A program made the translations under genes and the position numbers. Shown piece after piece: positions 16,844 through 31,407 of a DNA stretch of 64,000 nucleotides. Position 1 is the first letter of the stretch; every line of letters begins with the position of its first letter. The DNA lies in assembly GCA_964036045.1 (NCBI GenBank), contig OZ038381.1, forward strand, positions 142,142,096 through 142,206,095. The letters run 5' to 3'. The DNA is from Eutreptiella sp. 'Long Island Sound 2002' (taxonomy: Eukaryota; Euglenozoa; Euglenophyceae; Eutreptiales; Eutreptiaceae). Under the pieces are notes generated by a model. It did no database searches. It was not told the origin of the DNA and saw only the letters and a list, made by a program, of their open reading frames with translations.

Positions 16844-18654
16844 TTAGCACGTTGTCCAGCAACATGGCATATCCACAAGACTCTTCCCACGGTCTTCAAC
16901 TCATGCGCGCTGGACCTCCCCCCACTGTGTCCCTCTCTCTCTCGCGCTCTTGGTCCCTCATAAAACGGGTGTTCGGGACGTCCGGTGCGTCTCAACCCGC
17001 CTTGGGGTTGGAACCCGCCTCCGCGGGTTGGAAGAGTTGTGGTTTTCCGCTATGCTATGAAGAGATTGGACATGCGGTCTGACATGTTCAATCAACACAC
17101 CCGTCACATATTTGGGGGGTCTACACCCCCGACAAATTTGACGGATGTATGTCCGTCAAATATTTGGGGGGTCTACACCGCCAAAATATTTGACGGATGT
17201 ATGTCCGTCAAATATTTGGGGGGTCTACACCCCCAAAATATTTGACGGATGTATGTCCGTCAAATATTTGACACATGTCCATGTTTCAGCTATCAGGGGG
17301 GTGTAGACCCCCTAAATATTTGACGTATGTATGTCCGTCAAATATTTGGGGGCTCTACACCCCCGAAATATTTGACGGATGTATGTCCGTCAAACATTTG
17401 GGGGGTCTCCACCCTCAAAATATTTGACGGATGTAGGTCCGTCGAATATTTGGGGGGTCTACGACCCCAAAATATTTGACGGATGTAGGTCCGTCAAATA
17501 TTTGGGGGGTCTACATCGCCGAAATATTTGACGGATGTATGTCAGTCACACATTTGAGGGGTCTACACCCCCAAAATATTTGACGGATGTATGTCCGTCA
17601 AATATTTGGGAGGTCTACACACCCAAAATATTTCACGGCTGTATGTCCGTCAAATATTTGACGCATGCCCATGCGTCAGTTATCTGGGGGGTGTAGACCC
17701 CGAAAATATTTGACGGCTGTATGTCCGTCAAATATTTGGGGGGTCTACACCCCAAAAATATTTAGCGGATGTATGTCCGTCAAATATTTGGGGGGTCTAA
17801 ACCCCCCAAATATTTGACGGATGTATGTCCGTCAAATATTTGACGCATGCCCATGCGTTAGTTATCTTGGGGGTGTAGACCCCGCAAATGTCTGAGGGAT
17901 GTATGTCCGTCAAATATTTGGGGGGTCTACATCCCCAAAATATTTCAAAGTATGTATGTCCGTCAAATATTTGGGGGGTCCATACCCCGAAAATATTTGA
18001 CGGATGTCTGTCCGTCAAATATTTGACGCATGCCCATGTGTCAGTTATCTGGGGGGTGTAGACCCCCCAAATGTTTGAGGGATGTATGTCCGTCAAATAT
18101 TTGGGGGGTCTACATCCCCAAAATATTCGAAAGTATGTATGTCCGTCAAATATTTGGGGGGTCTATACCCCGAAAATATTTGACGGATGTATGTCCGTCA
18201 AATATATGGGGGGTCTACACCCCGAAAATATTTGACGGATGTATGTCCGGCAAATATTTGACGCATGCCCATGCGTCACTTATTTGGGGGGTCTACACCC
18301 CCAAAACATTTGACGGATATATGTCCGTCAAATGTTTGGGGGGTCTACACCCCCAAAATATTTGACGGATGTATGTCCGTCAAATATTTGGGGGGTCTAC
18401 ACCCCGAAAATATTTGACGGATGTATGTCCGTCAAATATTTGGGGGGTCTACACCCTTGAAATACTTGACGGATGTATGTCCGTCAAATATTTGACGCAA
18501 TCCCATGCGTCAGTTATCTGGGGGCTGTAGACCCCCAAAACACTTGACGGATGTATGTCCAGCAAATATTTGACGCATGCCCATGCGTCAGTTATCTAGG
18601 GGGTGTAGACCCCCAAAATATTTGACGGATGTATGTCCGTCAAATATTTGGGGG

Positions 18655-19566
18655 CTGGCATAGAGACGGATACTTGGCTAACCGAGTACTCCCGCTCACA
18701 GGATCCGGCTCCGCACAAATCAGTTCGTAGTGGTCGTAACCATGCAATGTGCTGAGGCCCAAGCCAATGGCTTTTGCCCACATACTACTACTAAGTCCCC
18801 GCACCACATACATCCGGTTAGACACACTTGGTTTCTTATGGATGGCGCCCAAGCGAAGCGCGGTGTGGGGAGGTTGGGTAAGGTTGGACATCTCTCCTCC
18901 AGGCCCTCACGCGTCCTTGAACGGATGCAGCGCCGTGTGCCTCAGTGGAAGCACCCTGGACGCCAGCGTCGCTGGTCCCAGGTTCGATTCCCGCTGCCCG
19001 AGCCGCCCGAGCGGCGGCTCGGGCAAAGGCAAGCAACGGGTGGGGTGGTAGCCTCCCGTCGGGCGGGGGCGGTGGTGGGGCGCACTGCTGCAGGGGGCCG
19101 GGTTCCTTTTTGCTCGTCGCCTATGCGGCCATACACCTGTGTTCTGCAGGTGCCAGTCAGGGAGTGGTTAAAAGAATCAAAAGCGGGAGGGGCCCCAGTC
19201 CCCAGTCGGGCGGGGCCGGTGGGAGGAAGCACTGCTACAGGCTGGGTTCAAACCAGCGATCTATGCGACGAGTGCCAAAGATGGTAGCCACTACGCCACT
19301 CTGCCTCCCTTAGCACGTTGTCCAGCAACATGGCATATCCACAAGACTCTTCCCACGGTCTTCAACTCATGCGCGCTGGACCTCCCCCCACTGTGTCCCT
19401 CTCTCTCTTGCGCTCTTGGTCCCTCATAAAACGGGTGTTCGGGACGTCCGGTGCGTCTCAACCCCCCTTGGGGTTCGTACCCGCCTCCACGGGTTGGAAG
19501 AGTTGTGGTTTTCCGCTATGCTATGAAGAGATTGGACATGCGGTCTGACATGTTCAATCAACACAT
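18655..19566. repeat. Unique spacer within the satellite, copy 2
   Basis: Near-identical to copy 1, 2466 bp further on, with the same two tRNA-like parts. The third T-arm remnant here reads GGGGTTCGTACCCGCC. Confidence 0.85.
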
Positions 19567-21120
19567 CCGTCACATATTTGGGGGGTCTACACCCCCGAAA
19601 TATTTGACGGATGTATGTCCGTCAAATATTTGGGGGGTCTACACCGCCAAAATATTTGACGGATGTATGTCCGTCAAATATTTGGGGGGTCTACACCCCC
19701 AAAATATTTGACGGATGTATGTCCGTCAAATATTTGACACATGTCCATGTTTCAGCTATCTGGGGCGTGTAGACCCCCTAAATATTTGACGGATGTATGT
19801 CCGTCAAATATTCGGGGGCTCTACACCCCCGAAATATTTGACGGATGTATGTCCGTCAAACATTTGGGGGGTCTCCACCCTCAAAATATTTGACGGATGT
19901 ATGTCCGTCAAATATTTGGGGGGTCTACACCCCCAAAATATTTGACGGATGTAGGTCCGTCAAATATTTGGGGGGTCTACATAACCGAAATATTTGACGG
20001 ATGTATGTCAGTCAAACATTTGGGGGGTCTACACCCCCAAAATATTTGACGGATGTATGTCCGTCAAATATTTGGGAGGTCTACACACCCAAAATATTTC
20101 ACGGCTGTATGTCCGTCAAATATTTGACGCATGCCCATGCGTCAGTTATCTGGGGGGTGTAGACCCCGAAAATATTTGACGGCTGTATGTCCGTCAAATA
20201 TTTGGGGGGTCTACACCCCAAAAATATTTAACGGATGTATGTCCGTCAAATATTTGGGGGGTCTAAACCCCCCAAATATTTGACGGATGTATGTCCGTCA
20301 AATATTTGACGCATGCCCATGCGTTAGTTATCTTGGGGGTGTAGACCCCGCAAATGTTTGAGGGATGTATGTCCGTCAAATATTTGGGGGGTCTACATTC
20401 CCAAAATATTTCAAAGTATGTATGTCCGTCAAATATTTGGGGGGTCCATACCCCGAAAATATTTGACGGATGTCTGTCCGTCAAATATTTGACGCATGCC
20501 CATGCGTCAGTTATCTGGGGGGTGTAGACCCCCCAAATGTTTGAGGGATGTATGTCCGTCAAATATTTGGGGGGTCTACATCCCCAAAATATTCGAAAGT
20601 ATGTATGTCCGTCAAATATTTGGGGGGTCTATACCCCGAAAATATTTGACGGATGTATGTCCGTCAAATATATGGGGGGTCTACACCCCGAAAATATTTG
20701 ACGGATGTATGTCCGGCAAATATTTGACGCATGCCCATGCGTCACTTATTTGGGGGGTCTACACCCCCAAAACATTTGACGGATATATGTCCGTAAAATG
20801 TTTGGGGGGTCTACACCCCCAAAATATTTGACGGATGTATGTCCGTCAAATATTTGGGGGGTCTACACCCCGAAAATATTTGACGGATGTATGTCCGTCA
20901 AATATTTGGGGGGTCTACACCCTTGAAATATTTGACGGATGTATGTCCGTCAAATATTTGACGCAATCCCATGCGTCAGTTATCTGGGGGCTGTAGACCC
21001 CCAAAACATTTGACGGATGTATGTCCAGCAAATATTTGACGCATGCCCATGCGTCAGTTATCTAGGGGGTGTAGACCCCCAAAATATGTGACGGATGTAT
21101 GTCCGTCAAATATTTGGGGG

Positions 21121-22032
21121 CTGGCATAGAGACGGATACTTGGCTAACCGAGTACTCCCGCTCACAGGATCCGGCTCCGCACAAATCAGTTCGTAGTGGT
21201 CGTAACCATGCAATGTGCTGAGGCCCAAGCCAATGGCTTTTGCCCACATACTACTACTAAGTCCCCGCACCACATACATCCGGTTAGACACACTTGGTTT
21301 CTTATGGATGGCGCCCAAGCGAAGCGCGGTGTGGGGAGGTTGGGTAAGGTTGGAAATCTCTCCTCCAGGCCCTCACGCGTCCTTGAACGGATGCAGCGCC
21401 GTGTGCCTCAGTGGAAGCACCCTGGACGCCAGCGTCGCTGGTCCCAGGTTCGATTCCCGCTGCCCGAGCCGCCCGAGCGGCGGCTCGGGCAAAGGCAAGC
21501 AACGGGTGGGGTGGTAGCCTCCCGTCGGGCGGGGGCGGTGGTGGGGCGCACTGCTGCAGGTGGCCGGGTTCCTTTTTGCTCGTCGCCTATGCGGCCATAC
21601 ACCTGTGTTCTGCAGGTGCCAGTCAGGGAGTGGTTAAAAGAATCAAAAGCGGGAGGGGCCCCAGTCCCCAGTCGGGCGGGGCCGGTGGGAGGAAGCACTG
21701 CTACAGGCTGGGTTCAAACCAGCGATCTATGCGACGACCACCAAAGATGGTAACCACTACGCCACTCTGCCTCCCTTAGCACGTTGTCCAGCAACATGGC
21801 ATATCCACAAGACTCTTCCCACGGTCTCTAACTCATGCGCGCTGGACCTCCCCCCACTGTGTCCCTCTGTCTCTCGCGCTCTTGGTCCCTCATAAAACGG
21901 GTGTTCGGGACGTCCGGTGCGTCTCAACCCCCCTTGGGGTTCGTACCCGCCTCCACGGGTTGGAAGAGTTGTGGTTTTCCGCTATGCTATGAAGAGATTG
22001 GACATGCCGTCTGACATGTTCAATCAACACAT
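21121..22032. repeat. Unique spacer within the satellite, copy 3
   Basis: 2466 bp after copy 2 and almost identical. Differences include gacgaccaccaaag for gacgagtgccaaag and GTAACCACT for GTAGCCACT; the minus-strand A-box is kept. Confidence 0.85.
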
Positions 22033-23398
22033 CCGTCAGATATTTGGGGGGTCTACACCCCCGAAATATTTGACGGATGTATGTCCGTCAAATATTTGGG
22101 GGGTCTACACCGCCAAAATATTTGACGGATGTATGTCCGTCAAATATTTGGGGGGTCTACACCGCCAAAATATTTGACGGATGTATGTCCGTCAAATATT
22201 TGGGGGGTCTACAGCCCCAAAATATTTGACGGATGTATGTCCGTCAAATATTTGACACATGTCCATGTTTCAGCTATCTGGGGCGTGTAGACCCCCTAAA
22301 TATTTGACGGATGTATGTCCGTCAAATATTTGGGGGCTCTACACCCCCGAAATATTTGACGGATGTATGTCCGTCAAACATTTGGGGGGTCTCCACCCTC
22401 AAAATATTTGACGGATGTATGTCCGTCAAATATTTGGGGGGTCTACACCCCCAAAATATTTGACGGATGTAGGTCCGTCAAATATTTGGGGGGTCTACAT
22501 CCCCGAAATATTTGACGGATGTATGTCCGTCAAATATTTGGGGGGTCTACGGCCCCAAAATATTTGACGGATGTATGTCCGTCAATTTTTTGGGGGGCCT
22601 ACAGCCCCAAAATATTTGACAGATGTATGTCCATCAAATATTTGGGGGGTCTACACACCCAAAATATTTCACGGCTGTATGTCCGTCAAATATTTGACGC
22701 ATGCCCATGCGTCAGTTATCTGCGGGGTGTAGACCCCCGAAAGTATTTGACGGATGTATGTCCGTCAAATATTTGGGGGGTCTACAGCCCCGAAATATTT
22801 GACGGATGTATGTCCGTCAAATATTTGACGCATGCCCATGCGTCAGTTATCTAGGGGGTGTAGACCCCCCAAATGTTTGAAGGATGTATGTCCGTCAAAT
22901 ATTTGGGGGGTCTACACCCCGAAAATATTTGACGCATGTATGTCCGTCAAATATTGGGGGGGTCTACACCCCGTAAATATTTGACAGATGTATGTCCGTC
23001 AAATATATGGGGGGTCTACACCCCCGAAATTTTTGACGGACGTATGTCCGTCAAATATTTGGGGGTCTACACTCTCAAAATATTTGACGGATCTATGTCC
23101 GTCAAATATTTGACGCATGCCCATGCGTCGGTTATCTGGGGGGTGTACCCCTAAAATATTTGACGGATGTGTGTCCGTCAAATATTTTGGGGGTGTAGAC
23201 CCCCCAAATATTTGAGATGTATGTCCGTCAAATATTTGACGCATGCCCATGCGTCAGTTATCCGGGGGCTGTAGACCCCCAAAACATTTGACGGATGTAT
23301 GTCCGTCAAATATTTGACGCATGCCCATGCGTCAGTTATCTACGGGGTGTAGACCCCCAAAACATTTGACGGATGTATGTCCGTCAAATATTTGGGGG

Positions 23399-24310
23399 CT
23401 GGCATAGAGACGGATACTTGGCTAACCGAGTACTCCCGCTCACAGGATCCGGCTCCGCACAAATCAGTTCGTAGTGGTCGTAACCATGCAATGTGATGAG
23501 GCCCAAGCCAATGGCTTTTGCCCACGTACTACTACTAAGTCCCCGCACCACATACATCCGGTTAGACACACTTGGTTTCTTATGGATGGCGCCCAAGCGA
23601 AGCGCGGTGTGGGGAGGTTGGGTAAGGTTGGACATCTCTCCTCCAGGCCCTCACGCGTCCTTGAACGGATGCAGCGCCGTGTGCCTCAGTGGAAGCACCC
23701 TGGACGCCAGCGTCGCTGGTCCCAGGTTCGATTCCCGCTGCCCGAGCTGCCCGAGCGGCGGCTCGGGCAGAGGCAAGCCACGGGTGGGGTGGTAGCCTCC
23801 CGTCGGGCGGGGGCGGTGGTGGGGCGCACTGCTGCAGTTGGCCGGGTTCCTTTTTGCTCGTCGCCTATGCGGCCATACACCTGTGTTCTGCAGGTGCCAG
23901 TCAGGGAGTGGTTAAAAGAATCAAAAGCGGGAGGGGCCCCAGTCCCCAGTCGGGCGGGGCCGGTGGGAGAAAGCACTGCTACAGGCTGGGTTCAAACCGG
24001 CGATCTATGCGACGACTGCCAAAGATGGTAACCACTACGCCACTGTGCCTCCCTTAGCACGTTGTCCAGCAACATGGCATATCCACAAGACTCTTCCCAC
24101 GGTCTCTAACTCATGCGCGCTGGACCTCCCCCCACTGTGTCCCTCTCTCTCTAGCGCTCTTGGTCCCTCATAAAAGGGGTGTTCGGGACGTCCGGTGCGT
24201 CTCAACCCCCCTTGGGGTTCGAACCCGCCTCCACGGGTTGGAAGAGTTGTGGTTTTCTGCTATGCTATGAAGAGATTGGACATGCCGTCTGACATGTTCA
24301 ATCAACACAT
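23399..24310. repeat. Unique spacer within the satellite, copy 4
   Basis: 2278 bp after copy 3, so the satellite segment before it is shorter. It has several private changes, and the third T-arm motif is a perfect GGTTCGAACCC (24216-24226). No further spacer copy occurs in the remaining 39.7 kb. Confidence 0.85.
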
Positions 24311-27300
24311 CCGTCACATATTTTGGGGGTCTACACCCCCGAAATATTTGACGGATGTATGTCCGTCAAATATTTGGGGGGTGTACACCGCCAAAATATT
24401 TGACGGATGTATGTCCGTCAAATATTTGGGGGGTCTACACCCCCAAAATATTGGACGGATGTATGTCCGTCAAATATTTGACACATGTCCATGTTTCAGC
24501 TATCTGGGGCGTGTAGACCCCCTAAATATTTGACGGATGTATGTCCGTCAAATATTTGGGGGCTCTACACCCCCGAAATATTTGACGGATGTATGTACGT
24601 CAAACATTTGGGGGGTCTCCACCCTCAAAATATTTGACGGATGTATGTCCGTCAAATATTTGGGGGGTCTACACCCCCAAAATATTTGACGGATGTAAGT
24701 CCGTCAAATATTTGGGGGGTCTACATCCCCGAAATATTTGACGGATGTATGTCCGTCAAATATTTGGGGGGTCTACACCCCCTAAATATTTGACGGATGT
24801 ATGTCCGTCAAATATTTGGCAGGTCTACACACCCAAAATATTTCACGGCTGTATGTCCGTCAAATATTTGACGCATGCCCATGTGTCAGTTATCTGGGGG
24901 GTGTAGACCCCCGAAATATTTGACGGCTGTATGTCCGTCAAATATTTGGGGGGTCTACAGCCCAAAAATATTTAACGGATGTATGTCCGTCAAATATTTG
25001 GGGGGTCTACACCCCCAAAATATTTGACGGATGTATGTCCGTCAAATATTTGACGCATGCCCATGCGTCAGTTATCTGGGGGGTGTAGACCCCCCAAATG
25101 TTTGAAGGATGTATGTCCGTCAAATATTTGAGGGGTCTACGTCCCGAAAATATTTGACGGATGTATGTCCGTCAAATATTTGACACATGTCCATGTTTCA
25201 GCTATCTGGGGCGTGTAGACCCCCTAAATATTTGACGGATGTATGTCCGTCAAATATTTGGGGGCTCTACACCCCCGAAATATTTGACGGATGTATGTCC
25301 GTCAAACATTTGGGGGGTCTACACCCTCAAAATATTTGACGGATGTATGTCCGTCAAATATTTGGGGGGTCTACACCCCCAAAATATTTGACGGGTGTAG
25401 GTCCGTCAAATATTTGGGGGGTCTACATCCCCGAAATATTTGAAGGATGTATGTCCGTCAAATATTTGGGGGGTCTACACCCCCTAAATATTTGACGGAT
25501 GTATGTCCGTCAAATATTTGGGGGGCCTACACCCCCAATATATTTGACGGATGTATGTCCGTCAAATATTTGGGGGGTCTACACACCCAAAATATTTCAC
25601 GGCTGTATGTCCGTCAAATATTTGACGCATGCCCATGTGTCAGTTATCTCGGGGGTGTAGACCCCCGAAATATTTGACGGCTGTATGTCCGTCAAATATT
25701 TGGGGGGTCTACACCCCAAAAATATTTAACGGATGTATGTCCGTCAAATATTTGGGGGGTCTACACCCCCAAAATATTTGACGGATGTATGTCCGTCAAA
25801 TATTTGACGCATGCCCATGCGTCAGTTATCTGGGGGGTGTAGACCCCCGAAATATTTGACGGCTGTATGTCCGTCAAATATTTGGGGGGTCTACACCCCG
25901 AAAATGTTTAACGGATGTATGTCCGTCAAATATTTGGGGGGTCTACACCCCGAAAATATTTGACGGATGTATGTCCGTCAAATATTAGGTGGGTCTACAG
26001 CCCCGAAATTTTTGACGGACGTATGTCCGTCAAATATTTGGGGGGTCTACACTCTCAAAATATTTGACGGATCTATGTCCGTCAAATATTTGACGCATGC
26101 CCATGCGTCAGTTATCTGGGGGGTGTAGACCCCTAAAATATTTGACGGATGTGTGTCCGTCAAATATTTTGGGGGTGTAGACCCCCCAAATATTTGAGAT
26201 GTATGTCCGTCAAATATTTGGGGGGTCTACACCCCCAAAATATTTGACGGATGTATGTCCGTCAAGTATTTGGCGGGTCTACACCCCGAAAATATTTGAC
26301 GGATGTATGTCCGTCAAATATTTGGCGGGTCTACACCCCCAAAATATTTGACGGATGTATGTCCGTCAACTTTTTGGGGGGTCTACACCGCCAAAATATT
26401 TGACGGATGTATGTCAGTCAAATATTTGACGCATGCCCATGCGTCAGTTATCTGGGGGGTGTAGACCCCCGAAACATTTGACGGATGTATGTCCGTCAAA
26501 TATTTGGGGGGTCTACATCCCCAAAATATTTGACGGATGTATGTCCGTCAAATATTTGACGCGTGTCCATGCGTCAGTTAGGTGGGGGTCGTAGACCCCC
26601 CAAATATTTGACGGATGTATGTCCATCAAATATTTGGGGGCTCTACACCCCGAAAATATTTGACGAATGTGTGTCCGTCAAATATTTGACGCATGCCCGT
26701 GCGTCAGTTATCTGGGGGGTGTAGACCCCCCAAATATTTGACGGATGTATGTCCGTCAATTATTTGGGGGGTCTACACCGTAAAAAAATTTGACGGATGT
26801 ATGTCCGTCAAATTTTTGGGGGGTCTACACCCCCCAAATATTTGACGGATGTATGTCCGTCAAATATTTGACGCATGCCCATGCGTCAGTTATCTGGGGG
26901 CTGTGGACCCCCGAAATATTTGACGGATGTACGTCCGTCAAATATTTGGGGGGTCTACACCGCCAAAATATTTGACGGATGTATGTCCGTCAAATATTTG
27001 GGGGGTCTACACCCCCAAAATATTTGACGGATGTATGTCCGTCAAATATTTGACGCATGTCCATGCGTCAGTTATTTGGGGGGTGTAGACCCCTAAAATA
27101 TTTGACGGATGTATGTCCGTCAAATATTTGAGGGGTTTACAACCCGAAAACGTTTGACGAATGTATGTCCGTCAAATATTTGGCGGGTCTACACCCCAAA
27201 AATATTTGACAGGTGTATGTCCGTCAAATATTTGGCGGGTCTACACCCCCAAAATATTTGACGGATGTATGTCCGTCAAATGTTTGGGGGGTCTACACCC

Positions 27301-27376
27301 CCAAAATATTTGACGGATGTATGTCCGTCAAATATGTGACGCATGCCCATGCGTCAGTTATCTGGGGGGTGTAGAC

Positions 27377-27766
27377 CCCCAAAATATTTGACGGATGTAT
27401 GTCCGTCAAATATTTGGGGGGTCTACATCCCCAAAATATTTGACGGATGTATGTCCGTCAAATATTTCACGCGTGTCCATGCGTCAGTTATCTGGGGGGT
27501 GTAGAACCCCAAAATATTTGACGGATGTATGTCCGTCAAATATTTGGGAGGTCTACATCCCCAAAATATTTGACGGATGTATGTCCGTCAAATATTTCAC
27601 GCGTGTCCATGCGTCAGTTATCTGGGGGGTGTAGACCCCCAAAATATTTGACGGATGTATGTCCGTCAAATATTTGGGGGGTCTACATCCCCAAAATTTT
27701 TGACGGATGTATGTCCGTCAAATATTTCACGCGTGTCCATGCGTCAGTTATCTGGGGGGTGTAGAC
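27377..27766. repeat. 130-bp tandem repeat, three copies
   Basis: Three successive units, each one 52-bp plus one 78-bp monomer with the marker CACGCGTGTCCATGCGTC. They repeat every 130 bp with only a few substitutions. Confidence 0.75.
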
Positions 27767-28919
27767 ACCCTAAATATTTGACGGATGTATGTCCGTCAAA
27801 TATTTGGGGGGTCTACACCCCGAAAATATTTCACGAATGTATGTCCGTCAAATATTTGGGGGGTCTACACCCCGAAAATATTTGACGGATGTATGTCCGT
27901 CAAATATTTGGGGGGTCTACACCCCGAATTTATTTGACGGATGTATGTCCGCGAAATATTTGGGGGGTCTACACCCCCCAAATATTTGACAGATGTATGT
28001 CCGTCAAATATTTGACGCATGCCCATGCGTCAGTTATCTGGGGGGTGTAGACCCCCCAAAGATTTGACGGATGTATGTCCGTCAAATATTTTGGGGGGTC
28101 TACAGCCCCAAAATATTTGACGGATGTATGTCCGTCAAATATTTGGGGGGTCTACACCCCCCAAATATTTGACGGATGTATGTCCGTCAAATATTTGACG
28201 CATTCCCATGCGTCAGTTATCTGGGGGGTGTAGACCCCCCAAGTATTTGACGGATGTATGTCCGTCAAATATTTGGGGGGTCTACACCCCGAAAATATTT
28301 GACGAATGTATGTCCGTCAAATATTTTCGGGGTGTAGACCCCCAAAATATTTGACGGATCTATGTCCGTCAAATATTTGGGGGGTCTACACCCCGAAAAC
28401 ATTAGACGGATGTATGTCCGTCAAATATTTGGGGGGTCTACACCCCCAAAATATTTGACGGATGTATGTCCGTCAAATATTGGGGGGGTCTACACCCCCA
28501 AAATATTTGACGGATGTATGTCCGTCAAATATTTGACGCGTGCCCACGCGTCAATTATCTGGGGGCTGTAGACCCCCGAAATATTTGACGGATGTATGAT
28601 TGTCAAATATTTTGGGGGGTCTACACCGCCAAAATATTTGACGGATGTATGTCCGTCAAATATTTGGGGGGTCTACACCCCCAAAATATTTGACGGATGT
28701 ATGTCCATCAAATATTTGGGGGGTCTCCACCCCCAAAATATTTGACGGATGTATGTCCATCAAATATTTGGGGGGTCTACACCGCCAAAATATTTGACGG
28801 ATGTATGTCCGTCAAATATTTGGGGGGTCTACAGCCCCAAAATATTTGACGGATGTATGTCCGTCAAATATTTGGGGGGTCTACACCCCCAAAATATTTG
28901 ACGGGTGTATGTCCTTCAA

Positions 28920-31407
28920 ACATTTGACGCATGCCCATGCGTCAGTTATCTAGGGGTTGTAGACCCCCAAAATATTTGACGGATGTATGTCCGTCAAATA
29001 TTCGGGGGGTCTACACCGCCAAAATATTTGACGGATGTATGTCCGTCAAATATTTGGGGGGTCCACACCCCCAAAATATTTGACGGATGTATGTCCGTCA
29101 AATATTTGACGCATGTCCATGCGTCAGTTATCTGGGGGGTGTAGACCCCTAAAATATTTGACGGATGTATGTCCGTCAAATATTTGGGGGGTCTACAACC
29201 CGAAAATGTTTGACGGATGTATGTCCGTCAAATATTTGGCGGGTCTACATCCCGAAAATATTTGACGGATGTATGTCCGTCAAATATTTGGCAGGTCTAC
29301 ACCCCCAAAATATTTGACGGATGTATGTCCGTCAAATATTTGGGGGGTCTACACCCCCAAAATATTTGACGGATGTATGTCCGTCAAATATTTGGGGGGT
29401 CTACACCCCCAAAATATTTGACGGATGTATGTCCGTCAAATATTTGGGGGGTCTACACGCCCAAAATATTTGACGGTTGCATGTCCGTCAAATATTTGAC
29501 GCATGCCCACGTGTCAGTTATCTGGGGGGTGTAGACCACCAAAATATTTGACGGATGTATGTCCGTCAAATATTTGGGGGTCTACACCCCCAAAATATTT
29601 GACGGATGTATGTCCGTCAAATATTTGACGCGTGCCCATGCATCAGTTATCTGGGGGGTGTAGACCCCCAAAATATTTGACGGATGTATGTCCGTCAAAT
29701 ATTTGACGCATGCCCATGCGTCAGTTATCTTGGGGGTGTAGACCTCCCAAATGTTTGACGGATGTATGTCCGTCAAATATTTGGGGCGTCTAAATCCCCG
29801 ATATATTTGACCGATTTATGTCCGTCAAATATTTTGGGGGTCTACACCCCCAAAATATTTGACGGATGTATGTCCGTCAAATATTTGACGCATGCCCATG
29901 CGTCAATTATCTGGGGGCTGTAGACCCCCAAAATATTTGGCGGATGTATGTCCGTCAAACATTTGGGGGGTGTACACCCCCAAAATAATTGACGGATGTA
30001 TGTCCGTCAAATATTTGGGGGGTCTACACCCCCAAAATATTTGACGGATGTATGTCCGTCAAATATTTGACGCATGTCCATGCGTCAGTTATCTGGGGGG
30101 TGTAGACCCCTAAAATATTTGACGGATGTATGTCCGTCAAATATTTGGGGGGTCTACACCCCCAAAATATTTGACGCATGTATGTCCATCAAATATTTGG
30201 GGGGTCTACACCGCCAAAATATTTGACGGATGTATGTCCGTCAAATATTTGGGGGGTCTACACCCCCAAAATATTTGACGGATGTATGTCCGTCAAATAT
30301 TTGACGCATGCCCATGCGTCAGTTATCTAGGGGTTGTAGACCCCCAAAATATTTGACGGATGTATGTCCGTCAAATATTCGGGGGGTCTACACCGCTAAA
30401 ATATTTGACGGATGTATGTCCGTCAAATATTTGGGGGGTCCCCACCCCCAAAATATTTGACGGATGTATGTCCGTCAAATATTTGACGCATGTCCATGCG
30501 TCAGTTATCTGGGGGGTGTAGACCCCTAAAATATTTGACGGATGTATGTCCGTCAAATATTTGGGGGGTCTACAACCCGAAAATGTTTGACGGATGTATG
30601 TCCGTCAAATATTTGGCGGGTCTACATCCCGAAAATATTTGACGGATGTATGTCCGTCAAATATTTGGCAGGTCTACACCCCCAAAATATTTGACGGATG
30701 TATGTCCGTCAAATATTTGGGGGGTCTACACCCCCAAAATATTTGACGGATGTATGTCCGTCAAATATTTGGGGGGTCTACACCCCCAAAATATTTGACG
30801 GATGTATGTCCGTCAAATATTTGGGGGGTCTACACGCCCAAAATATTTGACGGTTGCATGTCCGTCAAATATTTGACGCATGCCCACGTGTCAGTTATCT
30901 GGGGGGTGTAGACCCCCAAAATATTTGACGGATGTATGTCCGTCAAATATTTGGGGGTCTACACCCCCAAAATATTTGACGGATGTATGTCCGTCAAATA
31001 TTTGACGCGTGCCCATGCGTCAGTTATCTGGGGGGTGTAGACCCCCAAAATATTTGACGGATGTATGGTCGTCAAATATTTGACGCATGCCCATGCGTCA
31101 GTTATCTTGGGGGTGTGGACCTCCCAAATGTTTGACGGATGTATGTCCGTCAAATATTTGGGGCGTCTAAATCCCCGAAATATTTGACGGATGTATGTCC
31201 GGCAAATATTTGGGGGGTCTACACCCCCAAAATATTTGACGGATGTATGTCCGGCAAATATTTGACGCATGCCCATGCGTCAATTATCTGGGGGCTGTAG
31301 ACCCCCAAAATATTTGGCGGATGTATGTCCGTCAAATATTTGGGGGGTGTACACCCCCAAAATAATTGACGGATGTATGTCCGTCAAATATTTGGGGGGT
31401 CTACACC
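28920..31407. repeat. 1377-bp segmental repeat within the satellite
   Basis: About 1.1 kb from 28920 reappears from 30297 with the same order of variant monomers (for example TTATCTAGGGGTTGTAGACC and GGCAGGTCTACACCC). Confidence 0.7.

Larger units (their letters stand above)
16188..17100. repeat. Unique spacer within the satellite, copy 1, with tRNA-like parts
   Basis: A 913-bp GC-rich non-satellite segment beginning CTGGCATAGAGACGG and ending TCAATCAACACA. It carries a plus-strand tRNA-like fold at 16461-16531 and a minus-strand one at 16755-16843. A third T-arm remnant lies near 17007 (GGGGTTGGAACCCGCC). ORFs across it (134, 122 and 100 codons) overlap these RNA-like parts in several frames and are not convincing. 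Confidence 0.85.
16188..24310. repeat. 2.47-kb higher-order repeat (spacer plus satellite block)
   Basis: Spacer starts at 16188, 18655, 21121 and 23399. The satellite variants between spacers recur in the same order, including the marked unit GACACATGTCCATGTTTCAG (near 17269, 19735, 22253 and 24479). The repeated unit is therefore spacer plus about 1.55 kb of satellite. Confidence 0.9.
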
